Shown here: in pieces, positions 25,468-33,867 of the stretch
Layout of the letters: each line of letters begins with the position of its first letter
How positions within the stretch are numbered: the stretch's first letter is position 1
DNA from: Bacteriovoracaceae bacterium
Lineage (GTDB): Bacteria > Bdellovibrionota > Bacteriovoracia > Bacteriovoracales > Bacteriovoracaceae
DNA length: 64,000 nt
Direction: 5' to 3'
Assembly (NCBI GenBank): GCA_947446575.1
Contig: CANFHC010000001.1
Coordinates: 1 to 64,000, forward strand
The notes under the pieces: model-generated
The model's input: the letters and a program-made list of their open reading frames with translations, nothing else
Database searches by the model: none
What the model was told of the DNA's origin: nothing
Position numbers and translations under genes: made by a program

Positions 25468-27084
25468 CTATTTTTTAGCTGTCTTTCTCATTAAAATAAT
25501 TTGCCAGTGATTTTGAGTTGAGGCATCGTTGCGAAGTTCGATAAAAACGGCCCGGTCTTTTTTCTCGATGTCGTTGTTGACGAAAAATTTTTGTCCTAAA
25601 ACCGTCGTAATATTATAAAGGCCCTGATGATTTTCTGTATCAATTAGGTATTTCAAAAAGATAAGTCCTACTGGAGCCTCTGCACTTCCCAAATTATCAT
25701 ATGACTTCATATCATTTAAGGCTGATCTCGTTTGGAATTTTTTAATTGGTCCAGCCAAATCAGAAATCATTTGCGGAGTGAATTCAAAATCATCGCGAAA
25801 CATTTCCATGTTAATAGATAAACTTTCTAATTTTTTATCCTCAAGCTCCAAAAGTTTTCCTTCAAACTCAGAAATCTTAGGTTTTGGAGGCTCAATAATT
25901 TCCATCTTCACCGGCTCAGGCTTTGGAGCTGCAACAGCTTTTGCCACCACAACGGCTACAGGCTTAGGCTTTGGTTTAGGACGAGGAATAATAACAACCT
26001 TAGTCTCAACCTTAGGAGGTTTGAGGGCAGCTAAAAAGTCACTCAACCCCTTCATATCGAATTCTTTTAGAGCACCAGGCAAATAGAGCTCACCTTGCAA
26101 GAAGCGACTATTATTTCTTACTAAATAAGAATGTATCAATGGAAATTGTCTGTTAAGATTTGCGTATCGACTTTCTTTAGGTGTAAAAATTTTTACATAA
26201 CGATGGAGACACTCTTCTCCCATTCCACTGTGGTTGATTAAATTAAAAGCATTAGAAACTTGAATCAACTCAGTCGCTTTCTCTGCGTAAGACACTCCAT
26301 ACAAGCTGTCTTTTTCCGAACAAAGATTTTGCATCAGCTCGCGGTCATCTTTACAAACAGAACCTAGAGCTACTTTTAAATCATCAAGCGATAATGTCCG
26401 GCAATTTTTCTTCTCACTCAAGCACCAATCGTGCAAGCGTGCATGAATCGGATCAAACGTCAGTGAAGTCGAGCGATGAAAATTATCTAACCAATCAGCC
26501 AATTCTTTTTTGCTAAAAGGAATCACGTTAGTTTTAGAAATTTCGTTAACGAATTTTCCATAAACTCTTTCGTGAAACTTTTTCATGTCGCCAGTCTGTG
26601 GCTTACAATTACCAAAGATATCTTCAAAAGCAAGTGAGCAAATATTTTTATCACCGCCAAGCTCTCTAACTGTTTTGTAATTTAATTTCAATGATTCAAA
26701 AAGATAGCTTATTGAAAGAAGTCTATAGAGATAACGGATGTAATCGATATTTTCTCCCAACGTAGCGTCTGGGCAATTAGATTTATCGATAATTTTTTTG
26801 AACCAAAAGTCATGAAGATCTGTTGCATTTTCTTGAATTTGACTATTGATATAGTGATTAGTAAATTGATCATCCAATAACCACAATTCCCCCGTTTGAT
26901 CACTAAAACTAGCTCTCGCATCTAGCGGGCCATGATAATTCGAGGTCCGCTGTTCACCTAAAAAGAGATCCTGATAGTAACGATCAAGAGATTCATTTTC
27001 AGAAATATCTTTGTTTGCTTTTGCTATCGAAACTAATGGCAAAAGCAAACAAAGAAAAATAAATGTAACTGTTAGTTTTTTCAT
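25468..27084 (-). CDS. secreted protein with Pro/Lys-rich linker
   Basis: 538 residues: signal peptide KKLTVTFIFLCLLLPLVSIAKA, an N-terminal alpha-helical domain with about ten cysteines (e.g. CSLAFEDIFGNC, CLSEKKNC, LCSEKD), a linker near 360-400 of the type PRPKPKPKPVAVVVAKAVAAP, and a small C-terminal domain (GLIFLKYLIDTENHQGLYN). Such linkers commonly span the periplasm or cell wall. It begins four bases after the dctM stop, so it may be the last gene of the TRAP operon, but nothing else ties it to transport. No family recognised. Confidence 0.75.
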   Translation of the reverse strand: MKKLTVTFIFLCLLLPLVSIAKANKDISENESLDRYYQDLFLGEQRTSNYHGPLDARASFSDQTGELWLLDDQFTNHYINSQIQENATDLHDFWFKKIIDKSNCPDATLGENIDYIRYLYRLLSISYLFESLKLNYKTVRELGGDKNICSLAFEDIFGNCKPQTGDMKKFHERVYGKFVNEISKTNVIPFSKKELADWLDNFHRSTSLTFDPIHARLHDWCLSEKKNCRTLSLDDLKVALGSVCKDDRELMQNLCSEKDSLYGVSYAEKATELIQVSNAFNLINHSGMGEECLHRYVKIFTPKESRYANLNRQFPLIHSYLVRNNSRFLQGELYLPGALKEFDMKGLSDFLAALKPPKVETKVVIIPRPKPKPKPVAVVVAKAVAAPKPEPVKMEIIEPPKPKISEFEGKLLELEDKKLESLSINMEMFRDDFEFTPQMISDLAGPIKKFQTRSALNDMKSYDNLGSAEAPVGLIFLKYLIDTENHQGLYNITTVLGQKFFVNNDIEKKDRAVFIELRNDASTQNHWQIILMRKTAKK

Positions 27085-27088
27085 TTAA

Positions 27089-28351
27089 TTAATTAAACCA
27101 AAATAAGCTCATGCTCGGAATATATGTAATAAGCACTAGTGCAATTACTAGTAAAACTAAAAATGGAATCGAAGCGCTGTAAAGGTCAGTAATCGGTTTT
27201 TTAAAGCGATTGCTGGCAATAAACAAATTGATCCCAACTGGTGGATGCAAATATCCAATTTCTAAATTCGTTAAAAAGATAACAGCCAAGTGAACTGGAT
27301 CTACACCAAAATCGTGAGCCACTGGAATAATAAGTGGAACAACGACAATTATGGCGCTGAAAATATCCATCACACACCCGACGACTAATAAAAAGATATT
27401 CAGGAAAAACAAAAATGAATATTTATTAGTTAAGTATGTCTTCATTAAAGCAAAAATTTTCATTGGCACATCTTCATCAACCATAAAATTGGTAAACGCC
27501 AGAGCACAGCAAAGAACTAATAGAATCCCACTCACTAAACTCATCGTCTCGATCGAAACGCGTGGAATATCTTTAAATAGGTCTAAATCTTTATAGACAA
27601 AAACTTCGATGAAAAAGATATAAAGTGCAGTAAAGGCAGCAGCTTCTGTAACAGTAACAAATCCCCCGTAGATCCCAACTAAAACAGCTACGGGAAGAAT
27701 CGCTTCTAACCAAGATTCTTTTAAAGCAGCAATAAAATTTTTCAAAACAAATTTTTTGCGCACATCTCTTTTAGGGCTGTTGTAAATTGACCAACAAGAA
27801 AGAATGAAAATAATCAAAAAGCCTGGCACAATCCCTGCTTTAAAAAGTTTATCAATATCAACTTTTGCCATTAGTCCGTAAAGAATAATGGGAAGAGATG
27901 GAGGAAATAAAAGTCCTAACGATCCTGAAGCAGTGATAGCACCTAAAGTATATTTTTCTGAATAACCTTCTTTGATTAATATCGGATAAATAACTCCACC
28001 TAAAGCGATAATCGTTACTCCAGAAGCTCCAGTAAACGCTGTAAAGAATGCACAAACAATTAGCGTCACAATGGAAATACCACCAGGAAGCCAACCCAAT
28101 CCCGTTTCTGCTAACTTCATTAATCTTTTTGGTGAATTACTTTCTGCCATCAAGTAACCGGCAAAGGTAAAAAGAGGAATAGTCATTAAAGTAGGAGCAG
28201 AAGATATGCGATACATCTCTTGAGCAACTGCTGATACTTCTACACCGGAAAAAGTAAAAGCCACTAAAGCGGCTAGGGCCATAATGATAAAAAGTGGAAC
28301 ACCAATGCTTGCTAATAAACATATTGCCAGTGTGGCAAGCCAACCCATCAT
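27089..28351 (-). CDS. dctM: TRAP transporter large permease (DctM)
   Basis: 420 residues with about twelve hydrophobic helices. IPLFTFAGYLMAES, FFTAFTGASGVTIIALGG and LHPPVGINLFIAS are family landmarks of DctM, the Na+-coupled translocating subunit of tripartite TRAP transporters, which import organic acids or related solutes. It overlaps dctQ by four bases (ATGA). The transporter is completed by DctQ and the DctP-type binding protein upstream. Confidence 0.95.
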   Translation of the reverse strand: MMGWLATLAICLLASIGVPLFIIMALAALVAFTFSGVEVSAVAQEMYRISSAPTLMTIPLFTFAGYLMAESNSPKRLMKLAETGLGWLPGGISIVTLIVCAFFTAFTGASGVTIIALGGVIYPILIKEGYSEKYTLGAITASGSLGLLFPPSLPIILYGLMAKVDIDKLFKAGIVPGFLIIFILSCWSIYNSPKRDVRKKFVLKNFIAALKESWLEAILPVAVLVGIYGGFVTVTEAAAFTALYIFFIEVFVYKDLDLFKDIPRVSIETMSLVSGILLVLCCALAFTNFMVDEDVPMKIFALMKTYLTNKYSFLFFLNIFLLVVGCVMDIFSAIIVVVPLIIPVAHDFGVDPVHLAVIFLTNLEIGYLHPPVGINLFIASNRFKKPITDLYSASIPFLVLLVIALVLITYIPSMSLFWFN

Positions 28352-28851
28352 AGCTCACCCACTTTTTGTTTAACATCAAAGCTCAACAAAAAAAGAGTGA
28401 AAAATCGAATCGTAATAAGAGTAATCCCTGCGGGAATCATAGCGACTAAAAAACCACTTTTAATTCCCCAGAATTCTATTTTCGAAAATTCCATCTCAAC
28501 TTTAGTAAAATCTAATCCAGACTTCACCAGCCAGATCAGAACAATCCCTGAAGATAAAAGAATAATTCTATTCACTATCACTTTTGCATGAGCATACCCT
28601 TTAACTTCTAAAAATTTGCTGATCAAATCGATGCCGATATGATTTCCTCTTCCCGTTGCAACGACCCCTCCTAAAAATGTACCCAAAAGTACAAGATGTC
28701 GTACAAAAGGATCAATCCATGAAAGATTAATTTGAAACCAACGAAGCACGATGCTCAGAGAGCTGCAAACAAGTATCGATAGAATACTGGCCACTAAAAG
28801 AGTTGAGGAGAATTTTTCAACCGCCCAATCAATTTTTCTTATGACACCCAT
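28348..28851 (-). CDS. dctQ: TRAP transporter small permease (DctQ)
   Basis: 167 residues with four hydrophobic helices and the conserved loop RHLVLLGTFLGGVVATGRGNHIGID, in which the G-R-G-x-H-I segment is diagnostic of DctQ. It stabilises the DctM permease. It starts 15 bases after the binding-protein gene and overlaps dctM by four bases. Confidence 0.93.
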   Translation of the reverse strand: MGVIRKIDWAVEKFSSTLLVASILSILVCSSLSIVLRWFQINLSWIDPFVRHLVLLGTFLGGVVATGRGNHIGIDLISKFLEVKGYAHAKVIVNRIILLSSGIVLIWLVKSGLDFTKVEMEFSKIEFWGIKSGFLVAMIPAGITLITIRFFTLFLLSFDVKQKVGEL

Positions 28852-28866
28852 GGTGTGACTCCTTCT

Positions 28867-29844
28867 TTACTTATTTTTTGCTAACTCAGCATCTAATTTT
28901 TTTAAAGCTTCATCAGAAAAAAGTGTTCCTTTCAATTTTTTAACAATTTCCAGACGGTAACCTTGAGCCACTTTAATATCGGCATCAGAGAATTTAATAA
29001 ATTCAATTTTCTGAGCTTTCATGCTGGCAAAAGCATCATTATTATCTTTTGAATTTGTCGTATTGATTTCAGCTTCATATTTTTTTGAAATATCAGAAAC
29101 AATTTTTTGATCTGCTGGAGCGATTTTTGACCAAGCACCATCAGTAATCACAAAAGCACCAATAGAGTATGAAATTGGGAAATCCACAACATATTTTACT
29201 TTTGTGTTCCACTGTAAAGAAATGATTCCAATTCCTGGAGCGTAAGCAGCATCAATTACACCTGTTGTAAGAGAAGAAAGAACATCTGGAAGAGCAAGAG
29301 GCACTCCGATTAATTTCATCGCTTCAAACATCGTATTAACCATAGGATCTCCTTCCCACGACCAAATCTTTAATGTTTTAATATTATCTAAGCTCTGAAC
29401 TTTTTTCTGAGAAACTAAATAAATTTGTCCCACTTCAAAAGTAGCTAGGCTTTTAAATTTATTTTTTTCAAAATTCTGATTAAAAAATGGAGTGAGTGCT
29501 TGCAATGTCTTTAACGCTTTATCACGATTATTGTTAAACGTATAAGGAATTTCCATTACGCGGACATCACCATTAATGTCACCCAATGTTTTCCCTGTAA
29601 AAATTCCACCTTGAAGTTGTCCAATGCGAATTTTCCTTAGAACATCTTGTTCATCGCCTTGAGAGCCTCCGTAATAAACTTTTATTTCAACATTGCCTTT
29701 AGTTGCATCTTTAATTTCGCCCGTCATTTTTTTAATAATCTTCGCCCATCCCGTTCCTTCTGGAACGAGCACTCCAACTTTGATTGGAGCAGCCATAACA
29801 TTCAGCGAGCATAGAAGTGAGAGAGCGATTAAACTTTTTTTCAT
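28867..29844 (-). CDS. dctP: TRAP substrate-binding protein (DctP family)
   Basis: 325 residues: signal peptide KKSLIALSLLCSLNVMA, then a DctP fold. VYYGGSQGDEQDVLRKIRIGQLQGG and IKTLKIWSWEGDPMVNTMFEAMKLIGVPLALPD are family-typical, with the conserved Arg of substrate carboxylate binding usually in the first of these regions. This protein delivers ligand to DctQM. AAGGAAT precedes ATG. The presence of TatT just upstream marks this as a TPAT-type (TPR-associated) TRAP system; the ligand is unknown. Confidence 0.93.
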   Translation of the reverse strand: MKKSLIALSLLCSLNVMAAPIKVGVLVPEGTGWAKIIKKMTGEIKDATKGNVEIKVYYGGSQGDEQDVLRKIRIGQLQGGIFTGKTLGDINGDVRVMEIPYTFNNNRDKALKTLQALTPFFNQNFEKNKFKSLATFEVGQIYLVSQKKVQSLDNIKTLKIWSWEGDPMVNTMFEAMKLIGVPLALPDVLSSLTTGVIDAAYAPGIGIISLQWNTKVKYVVDFPISYSIGAFVITDGAWSKIAPADQKIVSDISKKYEAEINTTNSKDNNDAFASMKAQKIEFIKFSDADIKVAQGYRLEIVKKLKGTLFSDEALKKLDAELAKNK

Positions 29845-29854
29845 TTTTTATTCC

Positions 29855-30835
29855 TTAAAAAAATTGCTTTTGATATTTATTCATTAATTCATATCGTTTG
29901 AGAGAAAGTGTCTGGTAAAAACGCATATGAGGTTCTCTGCTCCAAGAATTTTCTTTCACGGTAGGATCAGCAGTATAGACATGGAACGAATTAAAATCGG
30001 CCTCGCGGTCTTTTAAAAATTCTAATTGTATTTGAAAACCTTCTTTGTCATTTTGAGGAATTAAATAATATTGCACATAGCTTGTTCTGATAAGCCAATT
30101 ATGTGGATGATTTTCTATCGCACGCATGAAAATCTCTTTTCCTTTGTCGGGATTTCCGCCTAACATTTTTGGGCGACCTGCTTCGTAGGCACCATAAAAA
30201 ATATCACACATTCCATAATTGATTGCTGGATCTTTCATGCAAACCCAATCGAACATTGATTTAGCAACTGGCAGTTGAGCAACGAGTGAAATATTATCTT
30301 TTTGCAGATTAATAATGGCAGCAAGAGATTGTGCTGTAAAAAGTACTAAATCTAAATCTTTTTTATCAGAGCTTAATTTTTTTTCTAATAAATGTGCAAT
30401 TCCTTGTGGCTCATTCATTTTAGAAAGCAAATCAGAAAGCTCAATATTATGTAGTTTTAAATAGCGAAGACCAAAATTCAGAGCACGAGTATAATTAAAA
30501 AGTGCTTGGGATTTCCCCGTTTCACTTTTTAATTCTCCCCACTCTTCATTAAGCATATCTGTTTCGTTTACAGCAAAAGCAAGACCAGCGTACCCTTTTG
30601 TTAGTGTCACTAAAATATTTTGATCTTCTGGAACTTCTGAAAGCAGCCCTTCCATCAAAATCAAGTTACCGGGCAAACCACTTCTCAAAACATCGAAGTT
30701 TGATGTCGCAAAGGCTTCTTCGCTAGCGCTATAGAGCAGCCCCGAAGAGGTACTCACGGCCATTTTATTAAAAGAACAAGAAGATAGTGCGATAGTGATA
30801 AGCACTAGGACAAAGAGTGGGCAGGGCCTCTGCAT
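29855..30835 (-). CDS. TatT-type TPR lipoprotein of TRAP operon
   Basis: 326 residues with a lipobox (LITIALSSCS, Cys near residue 20) and then helical repeats without strict TPR consensus. FDVLRSGLPGNLILMEGLLSEVPEDQNIL and PKMLGGNPDKGKEIFMRAIENHP match the TRAP-associated T component (TatT) characterised in Treponema pallidum, which forms a complex with its binding protein TatP. It would lie in the periplasm, tethered to a membrane. It is first in the tatT-dctP-dctQ-dctM order; AAGGAAGC precedes ATG. Confidence 0.9.
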   Translation of the reverse strand: MQRPCPLFVLVLITIALSSCSFNKMAVSTSSGLLYSASEEAFATSNFDVLRSGLPGNLILMEGLLSEVPEDQNILVTLTKGYAGLAFAVNETDMLNEEWGELKSETGKSQALFNYTRALNFGLRYLKLHNIELSDLLSKMNEPQGIAHLLEKKLSSDKKDLDLVLFTAQSLAAIINLQKDNISLVAQLPVAKSMFDWVCMKDPAINYGMCDIFYGAYEAGRPKMLGGNPDKGKEIFMRAIENHPHNWLIRTSYVQYYLIPQNDKEGFQIQLEFLKDREADFNSFHVYTADPTVKENSWSREPHMRFYQTLSLKRYELMNKYQKQFF

Positions 30836-30946
30836 AACAGCTTCCTTGATAGGATAGAATTTACATACATAAAGATTTAGGATGCCCTACATTTCAATGA
30901 TTTACAACGAGGGAGATGTAGTCAAGTTTTGCCTCTTCCCCTCCAG

Positions 30947-30975
30947 TGGAAAAAAGAGCACACTCGTGCTATAAT
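30947..30975 (+). promoter_or_regulatory. sigma70-type promoter for the 65-aa ORF
   Basis: TGGAAA (30947-30952) and a perfect TATAAT (30970-30975) are 17 bases apart. A transcript would start near 30982, leaving a leader of about 200 bases before the small ORF at 31189. Confidence 0.6.
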
Positions 30976-30984
30976 TTACTTAAG

Positions 30985-31188
30985 ATTTTAATATTCATAA
31001 CCGATATGACTTAGCAATTCACTCGGAAATGAATCTAAAGGAGAAGGTATTGAAGACTACTTTAAAAAACTGGTAGCAATTCTTTCAAACCGCATGCACT
31101 GAGAAAGCGTCTCACTGTTAGCTTGGTTGAAAAGGTTGCCCAAAAAGGCTCAAGAAACCTAACAACGAATTTAACAATGAGGATGACT
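30985..31188 (+). promoter_or_regulatory. long, possibly structured 5' leader
   Basis: The leader contains several local pairings: TGAGA/TCTCA around a five-base loop near 31100, and GTTAG/CTAAC (about 31117 and 31161) enclosing GGTTGCC-CAAAAA-GGC. AAAGGAGAAGG near 31038 precedes a TTG that opens an eight-codon ORF (MKTTLKNW). It may be a regulatory leader or a leader-peptide system. It does not match a riboswitch class that I know. Confidence 0.35.
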
Positions 31189-31386
31189 ATGACCACAGAG
31201 AATCAAAACACGTTATTGCCTAAAACAGAAATCACTAATTCATCAGCTAATCACAACACACGTATGTCTTCTTCTACTAAGCTAGAAGAAAACAAAGGGA
31301 ACGTACTTAAGCCATTAAGCTTAAGACCGAACCGTTCGGTGAAAAAGAATTCAAGTTTAAAACCACTTGGATTAAGAAGCCGATAA
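31189..31386 (+). CDS. small basic protein with KPLxLR repeats
   Basis: 65 residues from ATG at 31189, chosen because GAGGA is six bases upstream; longer in-frame starts exist at 31123. The product is polar and basic, rich in Ser, Asn, Lys and Thr, and ends with two related motifs, LKPLSLRP and LKPLGLRSR. It has no signal peptide. Its own promoter and long leader make it more credible than other short frames. It ends six bases before the stop of the convergent yggU gene. Confidence 0.55.
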   Translation: MTTENQNTLLPKTEITNSSANHNTRMSSSTKLEENKGNVLKPLSLRPNRSVKKNSSLKPLGLRSR

Positions 31387-31392
31387 GACCTG

Positions 31393-31749
31393 TTAGAGAT
31401 TTGCTAATTTTGTCTCAAAATAATGAACATCTTTGTTTGCGGTGATTTCCATCAATATTTTTATTCGTTTAATTTTTGATTTATCACCGCGAACTATTTC
31501 GACCTGAGATTTAGAAACTCCCATCACCTCTGCCACTTTCAAAATTATTGCTTCATTGGCTTCCCCATCGACTGGCTTAGCCCGCGTTTGTATTGTTATT
31601 GCTCCATCACTTCCCACCGAAACTTTATCGACTTTGGCTGCAGGTTTTGCTGTAACATTAAATTCAAAAATAATGGCTTTTGAATTTTGCTCGATAATGT
31701 TAAAACTGAGTTTTTTATTTTTTAGAATTTGAATGAGCAAAGAAATCAA
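31393..31749 (-). CDS. DUF167/YggU family protein
   Basis: 118 residues. The family core is clear: VTAKPAAKVDKVS, ITIQTRAKPVDGEANEAII and GVSKSQVEIVRGDKSKIKRIKI match the DUF167 (YggU) fold, whose role is unknown. It overlaps the preceding maf gene by four bases (ATGA). Confidence 0.9.
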   Translation of the reverse strand: MISLLIQILKNKKLSFNIIEQNSKAIIFEFNVTAKPAAKVDKVSVGSDGAITIQTRAKPVDGEANEAIILKVAEVMGVSKSQVEIVRGDKSKIKRIKILMEITANKDVHYFETKLANL

Positions 31750-32369
31750 AATGACTTTCTCCAGTCATCCCCTAAAATAATTTTTAGTTCACTAACAATT
31801 TTATCTAAAGGAAAACCAACAACGTTAGAATAGCTTCCATTAACTCTAGAAATAAATGTGAGACTTGGACCTTGAATCCCATAAGCCCCGGCTTTATCTA
31901 ATGAGTCTCCTGTAGCAATATAAGCATCCATCAAATCGGTAGTGATTTCATTAAATGTCACTTCAGTGGAATCAAAAAATAAATGTTCCCGAACTTTTTT
32001 TGTCGTTGGATCAAGAAAAAGAAAACTAACTCCAGTTACAACTTGATGAGTTCTATCTGAGAGCTCTGACAATATGACTCTAGCTTCATCGCGATCTTTA
32101 GGCTTATTGTATATTTTCCCCTCGAGAACGACGATAGTATCGGAAGAGATAACAAAAGGTGAATTCATATCTCCCAAAGTATCAAAGACGGCATGAGCCT
32201 TTTGAGAAGCTAAATCAACCGCGACATTTGTTGGCTCTTCTTCATTAGAAATTTCTGCCAGATCAGCAGTTTTAATGACAAAAGGAATATTAATCCAAGA
32301 AAGAAGTTCTTTTCTTCTTGGACTTTGGCTTCCTAAAACTAAGGTAAATTTATTTTTATCTAATTCCAT
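31746..32369 (-). CDS. maf: Maf-family nucleotide pyrophosphatase
   Basis: 207 residues. LGSQSPRRKELL at the N-terminus, VISSDTIVVLEGKIYNKP and DKAGAYGIQG are the three Maf signatures. Maf enzymes hydrolyse dTTP, UTP and modified nucleotides to monophosphates, acting as house-cleaning enzymes and in some bacteria affecting septation. The start overlaps the end of the FecR-domain gene by 14 bases, so the three genes 31393-33762 form a tight operon. Confidence 0.95.
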   Translation of the reverse strand: MELDKNKFTLVLGSQSPRRKELLSWINIPFVIKTADLAEISNEEEPTNVAVDLASQKAHAVFDTLGDMNSPFVISSDTIVVLEGKIYNKPKDRDEARVILSELSDRTHQVVTGVSFLFLDPTTKKVREHLFFDSTEVTFNEITTDLMDAYIATGDSLDKAGAYGIQGPSLTFISRVNGSYSNVVGFPLDKIVSELKIILGDDWRKSF

Positions 32370-33762
32370 GCATGCGCTTCCAAAGTGCTTTAGTTGTAGA
32401 GTTTAAAGTATCTCCGGTTTCTTTTTCATCGGTATAAGCTTCATAAGAATAATACTTATCAAGCGCTTTGATAAAGAAATAATTTCCATATCCCATAGTT
32501 TTAATAGAATCTCCACGCTCTTTTAAACGATCTGCAAAATGAGTTGAGACTAACAAGTTAGTCGTCTCGATTCTTCTAAAATATTCTTTGAGAAAATCCA
32601 AACGCAATTCTAAATCTGCTTTATTTCCTTCTTCGTCTTTGAGTTTTCCCCAAAGACGATAGCCATCTACTTGAGCTAAAACTTTGGGATCATATTTTTC
32701 TCGAAAACAAAAGTTTGAATATTTTTGTATTAATAATTCTCTTGCCACTAATAGACTTGGAATTCTTTTCGTTATGAACTCTCCCATTGTTAACCAGTAG
32801 AGATTCTCTTGTCCTGTGACTAAGCTTCTCCCTTTATCATCTATAGTTAACCACTTGTCAGATTCAATTTTCGATAAATCTTTATTTTCAAATCCGCGCA
32901 TTTGTACGAAAGTGTCTACTTCAGGTGTATCACTTTTCAACCCTAAAAATGTTGGTGAACGTTTTTTAAAAAATGTTTCTCCTCCTAACAAACTTACAAT
33001 TTCAACACTGGGATCATAGCCCATAACGGTCACGTTCGGCATGACGATAAAAGCAAAAGTTGGCTTACCGTGAATCATTTTATTATTTTCTTCAATTAAA
33101 TTATTTAAGTTTTTATATTGATTAAGCGTGGTTGATTTTTCTTCCACCATTTCTAATAAATCATCTTCTAAGTATTTTTTTCTATCGGGAATAGGTTGAG
33201 CTTCATATAAAGCAAGCGGATTAAAAAGCACGTCTGTCTCTCGGCCATTGTATTCAAGGAAGGTGGAAGTGCTTCGAGAAAGCCATAAAACATTTCCCGT
33301 GTTCACACGAGCATTGAGAAAATTCTCTTTAACTCCAATATTGAGTTCATTAAAATTAATTGATGATTCTGGAGATAACCGCACCATAGTTCCGTCAAAT
33401 AAAAAAATCCAAGCAAAACTTTCGCCAATGGTTTGAACTTCATCCCCTTCATAAATTGCTGTGCGAAAACTAGGATTAAAAAAACCTGTCCCACGATCAA
33501 TTCGGCAATTGCCTACACATTGGAAAAATCGCCCTACTACTTCACGGTTATTTCTCTCTCGTACAATAGTCTCCCACTCCGGAATCTCATCCTTTTCATC
33601 AGCTTGGTCTTTCCAATCCTTAAGCGAAAAAATGGTTTTGAAATTCACTTCCCCCCATTTCGTTGCACTTTGTTTTTGATCCTTAAAAAGCATTACGCTC
33701 TCTTCCGCCGTGCCCAAGGACACGAGAAACGGTAAAAGTAGGATAAGAAGATATGTTTTCAT
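32356..33762 (-). CDS. secreted FecR-domain protein
   Basis: 468 residues: signal peptide KTYLLILLLPFLVSLGTA, then at about 95-210 a FecR-like fold (TAIYEGDEVQTIGESFAWIFLFDGTMVRLSPES), which in secreted proteins is a beta-helical periplasmic module. Two close cysteines (CVGNC near 80) and a long helical C-terminal part follow. It is not accompanied by a sigma factor, so classical FecR signalling is unlikely. Its linkage to maf and yggU is by overlap only. Confidence 0.82.
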   Translation of the reverse strand: MKTYLLILLLPFLVSLGTAEESVMLFKDQKQSATKWGEVNFKTIFSLKDWKDQADEKDEIPEWETIVRERNNREVVGRFFQCVGNCRIDRGTGFFNPSFRTAIYEGDEVQTIGESFAWIFLFDGTMVRLSPESSINFNELNIGVKENFLNARVNTGNVLWLSRSTSTFLEYNGRETDVLFNPLALYEAQPIPDRKKYLEDDLLEMVEEKSTTLNQYKNLNNLIEENNKMIHGKPTFAFIVMPNVTVMGYDPSVEIVSLLGGETFFKKRSPTFLGLKSDTPEVDTFVQMRGFENKDLSKIESDKWLTIDDKGRSLVTGQENLYWLTMGEFITKRIPSLLVARELLIQKYSNFCFREKYDPKVLAQVDGYRLWGKLKDEEGNKADLELRLDFLKEYFRRIETTNLLVSTHFADRLKERGDSIKTMGYGNYFFIKALDKYYSYEAYTDEKETGDTLNSTTKALWKRMHGIR

Positions 33763-33867
33763 ACCAACTTATTCGGTAAAGCAGCTCGAGAAGTGAAGCT
33801 TCACTCTATTCAACTCTAGGCTTCAGTGCTAAAATTTCCCCTTGAGATAACCAAGAAGGAGCACGGC

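Noticed and set aside
31000-31188. Known riboswitch (c-di-GMP, SAM or similar) in the leader
   Set aside because: Local stems exist, but the conserved cores of the classes I know are absent; kept only as an unexplained leader.
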